Below are positions 26,587-31,549 of a stretch of DNA of 31,549 nucleotides, piece by piece; position 1 is the stretch's first letter; each line of letters starts with the position of its first letter. A program made the position numbers and the translations under genes. Under the pieces are notes generated by a model, which saw nothing but the letters and a program-made list of their open reading frames with translations, was not told the DNA's origin and made no database searches. The DNA is taken from the NCBI GenBank assembly GCA_003427395.1, contig BFEA01000191.1, positions 141,428-172,976 on the forward strand, in the 5' to 3' direction. Source of the DNA: Chara braunii (taxonomy: Eukaryota > Streptophyta > Charophyceae > Charales > Characeae).

Positions 26587-27868
26587 TAAAGAAAGACAGC
26601 TGGCATTGGAAAGGGTACGGGAATTCGAGCGGTTGGGGTGGGTCGAACCATCGCTGGGACTGTGGTCTTTTTCCGTGGTCCTCGTGCCAAAACTAAATGG
26701 TTCGGTCCGGGTATGTATCGACTACCGAAAATTGAACGCTATCACTGCCAAAGATGTGTATCCCTTGCCGCGAATCGACGATTTATTAGATGCTATTGGG
26801 TCCGCTCGAGTTTTTTCCAAGTTCGATATCCGACACGGTTTTCACCATGTCGCAGTCCGACCGGAAGACCGACCCAAAACCGCTTTTGTCCTATTTGAGG
26901 GCTCGTGGCAATGGGTCCGGTGTCCCATGGGAATTAGTAACGCCCCTGCAACGTTTCAGCGGGCCATGAATATGGCCTTCGTTGAGTTCATGAACAAAAC
27001 CCGACTAACCCAACCCCTGATCAATTTCTGCGTGATTGTGTACATGGATGATATTTTGGTCTTTTCAAAAACACATGAGTACCACGTGGAACACATTGAG
27101 TGGGTTTTGCATGCACTAAAAGATGCGGGGTTCAAAGTGGCCTTGGAGAAAAGCGAGTTCTTCTTATTGGAGATCTCATTCTTGGTGTACATCAACCTGT
27201 TGAAGAAAGAGGAGCAGCTGATCTGGACGCCGGAATGCGAAGCGGCGTTTCAGGCGTTGAAGGAGGCTCTGACATCTACTCCTGTGTTGGCGCGTCTCGA
27301 CCCGACAAGACCGTTCGCATTGTACACCGACTGGCAGCCGCAGGCGATATCGGCGGTGCTAACTCAGCACGGGGCAGACGGAAGGGAACACGTCATTGAG
27401 TATATGTCCAAGACGCTGAGCCAGGCGCAGGCTAATTACGAAGCGTGCAAAGGCGAATGCCTGGCGGTGGTGTGGGGGATTCAGCATTTCCAACCGTATC
27501 TTTACGGCCAGAAATTCGTGCTGGTACCGGATCATCAGCCGCTGCTGTCCCTGCGCAACAACACGGACTACACGGGGACGCTGGGAAGGTGGGCGGTGCG
27601 TCTGCAGGACTATGACTTCGACATCCACCACCATGCCACGCGGCAGCATGGCAACGCTGATGGATTGACGCGCCTCCTGCCGCCCAACAAGTGTCCCGCC
27701 AACGAGCGACTCATTCCTTGGAGGCCAGAAGCTGCAACGAGGAAACCGCGCTACGGGGGGATACACGTGCTGCGCAAGGACGACGCCTGGGTCTGGAATG
27801 GAGGTTTCGCCGGAGATGGAAGGCGCTATCTCTTTGCCCTCATCCAACTCCCTCGATCTCTCGTCTAG
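26583..27868 (+). pseudogene. reverse transcriptase and RNase H with in-frame deletion
   Basis: SLKERQLALERVREFERLGW then VEPSLGLWSFSVVLVPKLNG, VRVCIDYRKLNAITAKDVYP, FSKFDIRHGFHHVAVRPEDR (first catalytic Asp), CPMGISNAPATFQRAMNMAF and VIVYMDDILVFSK (YMDD at 27041-27052). After ISFLVYI the sequence jumps to NLLKKEEQLIW: about 50 residues holding the G-L-R-P..K and FLGLASYYRRFI motifs, kept in the minus copy, are missing. RNase H follows with TDWQPQAISAVLTQ, GECLAVVWGIQHFQPYLYG and VPDHQPLLSL, so its acidic residues are present. Codon usage becomes clearly more G/C-ending from about 27190 on. The frame ends at TAG 27866 after a tail not resembling known domains. ATG 26606 is internal, not a real start. 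Confidence 0.9.
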
Positions 27869-27887
27869 TCCCTACTCGTCCCCTTAA

Positions 27888-28357
27888 ACACATCTAAGTC
27901 CCTGTTTCTTCTGTACCTTGCCTATGGTCCCGGACCAAGAAGGGTCACATCCGGGAGGGCCCAGTTTTCTTTTGTGGGTGCAGTGTAGTCAGTGTCAAGC
28001 GGTCAAATCCCACGAACAATGCGTTAGGTACCGAAGTGAAAAGACGTGGGTCTGTCCCAACTGCAGAACGGACCAAGTCCCTACCGAGAAACGGTATGTG
28101 GACGCACGGACAGCTGACGGATTCGCGCCAAGTGCCCGCCGGGCAGAAGTCTGGATGGACCTTCTGTTGCTACAGAGGCTGTCAGGTGACTGGCTGTCAG
28201 AACTTACCAAAGCCGAACGGCGGGGAGTCACGGAGCGGGCGCAGGACTATCGCTGGCAGGGACCGACGTTACAAAAACGAAAGTCGATGATGGCGGAGGC
28301 ATTAGCTGATGGACAGTTCCGCACCCTTTCGCTAGGCTCGATTGGACACGAGCCGCT
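27888..28357 (+). pseudogene. PHD finger plus linker between RNase H and integrase
   Basis: Frame from 27888: CFFC at 27903-27914, WVQCSQC (27984-27995), AVKSHEQCV (His 28011, Cys 28020), KTWVCPNCR (28053-28064). Spacing is C-x2-C-x23-C-x2-C-x5-H-x2-C-x10-C-x2-C with W before CPNC: a full C4HC3 PHD finger. The linker follows: RTDQVPTEKRYVDARTADGF, then KAERRGVTERAQDYRWQG, an alpha-helical, charged part also in the minus element. There is no ATG before the Cys cluster (first ATG 27924), so it was made as part of pol, in a frame now shifted from RT. PHD domains commonly bind H3K4 methylation states; which is bound here cannot be told. A fully independent gene is less likely because both elements have it at the same place. 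Confidence 0.82.
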
Positions 28358-28880
28358 CATGAAGAGGATGCGGTCCATTTCGTGGTCAAGTACACGGAAA
28401 AAGCCATCGAAAAGAATGGATGGTACTGGTCGGGAATTCGGGAAGATGTGAAATACATCGTCCAGAATTGCCCGGCCTGCGCGGCGGACAAGGCGCCGGT
28501 ACAGATGTCTCGAACTATGGTGCCTACTCGTGTAGAGCACCCCTTTCAGAGGGTTAGCATCGACACGACGGATATCAACGTTTCGAGACGTCCCGTCGAT
28601 CAGGGAGAGCTCGATGTTCTTTTAGTGGCCGTCGATCATTTTTCGAAATGGATCGAGGCGTACCCTATGACCAGCCAGAATTCGCAGGAGGTAGCCTGGT
28701 ACGTAAACCGATTTTTGTGCATGCATCTAGACGTAGAAGAGGTACACATGGACAATGGGTCGGAATTTCAAGGCGAAGTAGAACGTCACCTAGTCAGGAC
28801 GGACGTTAAGATTATTTACTCGCCGGGGCATTGGCCTCAAGCCAATGGCCTGGTAGAGAATGCCAACCGAGACCGCTCTT
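28358..28880 (+). pseudogene. integrase: HHCC finger and DDE core
   Basis: HEEDAVHFVVKYTEKAIEK (His at 28358 and 28376), then GWYWSGIREDVKYIVQNCPA and C (Cys pair 28469-28480) form the HHCC finger. The core has VSIDTTDIN (first Asp), LVAVDHFSKWIEAYPM, EVHMDNGSEFQGEV (second Asp) and WPQANGLVENANR (Glu), with 34 residues between Asp and Glu. All three catalytic acids are present. Relative to the PHD linker it lies in a new frame, the change being close to 28358. A one-base loss near 28865 ends this frame at TAG 28880. The retained catalytic triad contrasts with the minus copy. Confidence 0.9.
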
Positions 28881-29546
28881 AGACAGAATATCACTGCGAG
28901 AGATACCCGACCCTGGCCTGTCATTGTCGACCACATTTTGGCCGTCTATCGGGCTACCCCACACGGTAGTACTGGGGTGTCCCCCTTCCAACTGAGAACC
29001 AATAGTGTCCCTCGGGTGTAGTTGTCCCCCTTGGTAGGTACGGAAGTTAGAGCAACACGGGCCCAACACGGAGATAAGGCCCGCCACTACATGGACTTAA
29101 TGGCTAGGGCCTATCCCCCGTTAGCTCGCTGGCGACAGCGGGTCGTAGATCGGACGCATCAACGGCATATCCGCGATTATGAGAACCGACATGCGTCCGC
29201 GGGACCACTTCCTCGCTATAAAATTGGGGACTTGGTGCAAGTACGGAAATCCGCGCGCTCCTCCAAGATCCACCCGCGCTACACAGGCATTTACGAGGTA
29301 ACAGAAGTTGGCGCACAGGGACATCACTCCGTGAAGCGGATTCCCCGTCACAACTCCCAGGCCCGACCGCTGACACGGCACGATGCCGCGCTCCGGCCCT
29401 TCCAACCATCGCTAGGCCCCATACGGACCCCCGCTTCTACGAGATCATCCTCTCCTTCTTCGTCTCCCTCCTCTTCCCGATCTGCCTCGTCCATTGGTGC
29501 TGAGAGTTTCAGGGAGCAAGATGAACCATCGCCAGATGGAGCATGA
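28866..29546 (+). pseudogene. integrase C-terminal part
   Basis: Frame 3 carries on: TALRQNITARDTRPWPVIVD, HILAVYRATPHGSTGVSPFQ, LRTNSVPRV, stop TAG 29019, then RHYMDLMARAYPPLARWRQR, RYKIGDLVQVRKSARSSKIH and a Ser-rich tail to TGA 29546. YKIGDLVQVRK...H.(R/K)Y.G.YEV is the SH3-like C-terminal domain. No chromodomain follows, unlike in chromoviruses. The tail overlaps accessory ORF1 by 26 bases in another frame. Confidence 0.85.
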
Positions 29547-30069
29547 GCCCCTCGAGCATTTCCAGACGCCGCTTGCAGATCGCTTGTTGCGGCATCAGTT
29601 CAATGAGGAAAGGCAGTTGCGGTACGACATTCAGGAGGTGAACGTGCCAGCGCCCGGGGTTGCTGATCTGGCGGCGTACTCGTTACTTTGCGATCGGCTG
29701 ACGTATGCGGGGGTGTACGTGGACGTGATGCAGTTGCCTGGGCGGCAGACGACTCGAGTGTTTATTGAGTTTCGTGCGCTCCAGGTGGCACCCAACTTCG
29801 TGCATAGTGTCGCCACATTTATCGGCGACTTGACGATCCTGCCACCGCCGAGTCGGGAGCTGGCGCGAAGTTTTGTGTGCGAGTACGCGGTGCAAGCGGC
29901 CAGATCGGTGGCCAGAGTGCAAGGACGGGAGGGACACCGATTCACAGCCCACGAAACGCTGTTGCGCAGGGCAGAGGACGGACCGATCGTGTTGGTGCCG
30001 CAGCTCCCCGCGCTTCTTCCTCCCGCTGCCCCTCTGAACTTCCAAGCTCTTCCCCCTGCCCCGTACTAA
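29521..30069 (+). CDS. accessory ORF1 after integrase (182 aa, unknown)
   Basis: ATG at 29521, inside the end of integrase in a different frame; stop TAA at 30067. Not a family I recognise. Residues 50-103 (about DRLTYAGVYVDVMQLPGRQT, RVFIEFRALQVAPNFVHSVA, TFIGDLTILP) align with ORF1 of the minus element, which is also placed directly after integrase; the shared motif is F(I/V)EF...ATF.GDL. The C-terminus is Pro/Leu-rich (PQLPALLPPAAPLNFQALPP). No signal peptide, transmembrane helix or zinc motif. It lies where some retroelements carry env-like or regulatory genes, but nothing here looks like an envelope (no hydrophobic anchor). An upstream TTG is in frame but ATG is preferred. Confidence 0.65.
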   Translation: MNHRQMEHEPLEHFQTPLADRLLRHQFNEERQLRYDIQEVNVPAPGVADLAAYSLLCDRLTYAGVYVDVMQLPGRQTTRVFIEFRALQVAPNFVHSVATFIGDLTILPPPSRELARSFVCEYAVQAARSVARVQGREGHRFTAHETLLRRAEDGPIVLVPQLPALLPPAAPLNFQALPPAPY

Positions 30070-30468
30070 ATGCCTCCCTTCTTCTCTTACACCACTCTCC
30101 CCTATCAACTCACGGAGGGCCCTTATCCTATGCGCGAGTTCTTGGAGTATCTGGTGGAGCTAACTGACGTGGAACCACTGCCCTTCACAGACCAAGACGC
30201 GTGGGAGTTGCACCGTGTGCTGTACAAGTCGGTGGCGTTGGGGATGTTCCGATTCTTCGTGGATCATGAAGACCACTGCATCGAGGAGCACTTCGTCGTC
30301 TACTATGTCATCACATGGACCAAGCCGGCGCAGAAAGAGGGGACGGTGGTGCTGTACCCATTCGCCCAGCTCCAGATGATCGATTCGGGATTGTTGGAGC
30401 TCATACATCTTGAGCTCCTCTCCATTGCGCAAGTGATCGTGAGCGAGGAAGAGGAGATCCCGCCATGA
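30070..30468 (+). CDS. accessory ORF2 (132 aa, unknown)
   Basis: Its ATG follows the TAA of ORF1 with no gap (TAAATG), which suggests termination-reinitiation on one RNA. Residues 25-85 (REFLEYLVELTDVEPLPFTD, ALGMFRFFVDHEDHCIEEHF, VVYYVITWTK) are rich in aromatic and acidic residues. Residues 88-124 resemble the second half of minus-element ORF2 (5873-6340). The C-terminus is acidic (VSEEEEIPP). It is acidic overall and has no membrane segment. Function unknown; the conserved order after ORF1 suggests a real gene of this element family. Confidence 0.6.
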   Translation: MPPFFSYTTLPYQLTEGPYPMREFLEYLVELTDVEPLPFTDQDAWELHRVLYKSVALGMFRFFVDHEDHCIEEHFVVYYVITWTKPAQKEGTVVLYPFAQLQMIDSGLLELIHLELLSIAQVIVSEEEEIPP

Positions 30469-30480
30469 TTGCGGACGGCG

Positions 30481-30789
30481 ATGGCCCCGCGGAGAACGTA
30501 CAACGCGGTTGTCATCTCGGATTACATTGCGCAGTGCGCGGAGAGGTTGGAGGACTTCCCGGAGGAAAAGCCACTGCGGCCTCCCTCGTAGTATCCCCGA
30601 CCGGCGCCACCCAAGGCCCCCAAGAAGACGCCGAAGAAGAAGAGACGCCACCCGTCGCCAGGAGCGCAAGGCAGCAGAATCGGCGGTGGCGAGGAGGTGA
30701 TTCAGCCCGCGCGTACGCGGAATCTTGACCCCGCGCCTGGGAGTGCGGCGACGCTTGTTAAGGCGACTGTTGCCCGATCTCAATCTTGA
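30481..30789 (+). pseudogene. accessory ORF3, basic protein broken by one TAG
   Basis: ATG 30481 is 12 bases after the ORF2 stop: MAPRRTYNAVVISDYIAQCA, ERLEDFPEEKPLRPPS, then TAG at 30589-30591. The same frame goes on with APPKAPKKTPKKKRRHPSPG, a strongly basic stretch like a nuclear localisation signal or nucleic-acid binding tail, and ends at TGA 30787. The stop could be a lesion like the others. An alternative ORF from ATG 30465 overlaps in another frame but has an Arg/Gly/Ala composition typical of chance frames in GC-rich DNA. Function unknown. Confidence 0.45.
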
Positions 30790-31421
30790 TGGAGCCGGGC
30801 CATCAGCAGCAGCAGCAGCCAGGGGAGGAAGCCGAATGGGAATACCGGATCCCATATCCAGACCCCCCTTCCTCGCGGGACCTCTCCGCTCCCGCCAGCC
30901 GCCCCGGGGTACCCCGATCATTGACATCAGCAGTTCCTCCGAGACGGACGGTCCATCCGACAGAGGTGGATTTCATGGTGGAGCCCACCACCATCAGGCT
31001 CGTGGTCATCGCGGGGGCGCGGCGCCCTGATCCGGTGTGGGAGCCATATCTGACACCCCTTTTTCAAGGGTGTATTGCGGCACGATTGGCTGGGACGCTC
31101 ATCTATGAGACCGGGCAGCGTCCCAATGTGATGTACCACTTCCTTGTCTTCGCGGCGCAGAAGCGGGAGCGGCGGCCTTACACCGAGACTCATGTGGTGA
31201 TGACGGGTCCAGGGCCCCGATCGGTGCGCAAGCGGGTGATGCGAGCGGTGGCGGATCTGGCGCCACGTGTCCTGTCTCATGTGCTGGGGGCCTTCCTCTA
31301 TCCCTCGTTCGTCTAGCACCACTTCCAGGAGGAAGATGCGCCGACGACTCCCTCGTCAATGGCCGCTTTTCTTCCACCTATTCCGCCCCCTCTCAATCCC
31401 GACATCGATCACTTCCTCTGA
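30789..31421 (+). pseudogene. accessory ORF4 (about 210 aa with one TAG)
   Basis: ATG 30789 overlaps the ORF3 stop (TGATG), again a reinitiation-type junction. The N-terminus has a Gln run (PGHQQQQQPG) and a Pro/Ser-rich part. A folded-looking part follows: EPTTIRLVVIAGARRPDPVW, EPYLTPLFQGCIAARLAGTL, YHFLVFAAQKRERRPYTETH, VVMTGPGPRSVRKRVMRAVA. TAG at 31314 stops it after PSFV, but the frame continues HHFQEEDAPTTPSSMAAFLP to TGA 31419; CAG-to-TAG would explain this. No family recognised. Confidence 0.5.
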
Positions 31422-31513
31422 GCACCCTCGTCCACCTCTCCCCGCTTCTCTCCTTCTCCTTCTCTTCATCATCTTCTTCCCCTATGCCCAAAGTTCGCGC
31501 GTCGAAGACGAGC

Positions 31514-31549
<36 letters not shown>
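31422..31549 (+). other. pyrimidine-rich 3' end and poly(A) at window edge
   Basis: CT-rich sequence (31425-31485) like that before the minus element's 3' LTR on its coding strand, then GTGT and 33 A to the end. No LTR start or polypurine tract is visible. The A-run may be a real tract, a retrocopy tail, or an assembly edge. Confidence 0.5.

Larger units (their letters stand above)
23587..31549 (+). mobile_element. Ty3/gypsy-type LTR element, plus strand, internal region, runs off the window
   Basis: Order: PBS, gag, zinc knuckle, spacer, protease, linker, RT, RNase H, PHD finger, integrase, then four compact ORFs. It belongs to the same family as the minus-strand element, with every domain alignable, but is better preserved. 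It is still defective: nine in-frame stops, at least three frameshifts and a deletion in RT. No 3' LTR or polypurine tract is seen before the window ends in A33. Confidence 0.88.

Noticed and set aside
29022-29546. Chromodomain at the integrase C-terminus
   Set aside because: After the YKIGDL domain only a Ser/Pro-rich tail follows; no chromodomain aromatic cage motif seen.
30160-30927. 255-aa open frame on the minus strand opposite the accessory ORFs
   Set aside because: Antisense shadow of GC-rich coding DNA; Arg-rich composition and no homologue in the minus element.
23827-31421. Reassigned genetic code (TAG read as an amino acid)
   Set aside because: TAG and TGA stand where the sister copy has different residues (Trp, Arg), and other lesions are frameshifts; decay explains this better.
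29521-31421. Envelope gene in the post-integrase ORFs
   Set aside because: No signal peptide, transmembrane anchor, furin-type site or Cys pattern in any of the four ORFs.

Overview
The window is a repeat-dominated stretch of a eukaryotic nuclear genome, almost certainly a green plant or alga (Viridiplantae). The U6 snRNA copy at 1827-1924 has the plant-type 3' end (AAATCGAGACATGGTCCAAATT-like rather than the animal end), and both LTR retrotransposons carry a primer-binding site for initiator-Met tRNA, the usual plant primer. Lineage is not decided by the sequence; a charophyte such as Chara is a guess only. I see no ordinary host protein-coding gene and no rRNA, tRNA or CRISPR.

Layout. (1) 1-2640 is a cluster of seven self-complementary hairpin units in three sequence classes, mixed with retrotransposed spliceosomal RNA: a U2 5' domain (990-1042), a full-length U6 with a poly(A) tail and target-site duplication (1827-1944), and just beyond, an antisense U6 fragment (2857-2904). 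(2) 2905-3681 is non-coding with degenerate repeats. (3) 3682-20322 is one old Ty3/gypsy-type LTR element on the minus strand, with both LTRs, PBS, gag, protease, RT-RNase H, a PHD finger, integrase and extra ORFs after integrase. It has been broken by five later insertions: three related AT-rich TIR elements (A 7254-8247, B 8420-9361, C 15905-16709) with 4-bp target duplications, and two GC-ended elements (T1 12723-14219, T2 18331-19581) with CTATG...CATAG termini. T1 holds a 435-base N gap. T2 holds a perfect Nextera mate-pair junction adapter (19092-19129), a 314-bp near-exact copy of part of T1 and a single N, so its interior is not trustworthy. (4) 20323-23586 is upstream sequence ending in the tail of the 5' LTR of a second element. 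(5) 23587-31549 is a second, related gypsy-type element on the plus strand, running off the window, which ends in 33 A.

How the parts work together. The two retroelements are diverged members of one family, and reading each against the other reveals their shared plan: Gag with a zinc knuckle, a conserved spacer, aspartic protease, a linker, RT, RNase H, a C4HC3 PHD finger, HHCC-DDE integrase, then at least two and in the plus copy four compact ORFs that abut or overlap. In the plus copy gag, protease and linker lie in one frame broken by six stops, all TAG or TGA; the stops fall where the sister copy or the family has Trp, Arg or Gln, which points to C-to-T decay of a silenced element. Both copies look dead. 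The most interesting biology is the PHD-bearing pol with its unassigned post-integrase gene block, and the hairpin/snRNA retrocopy cluster.
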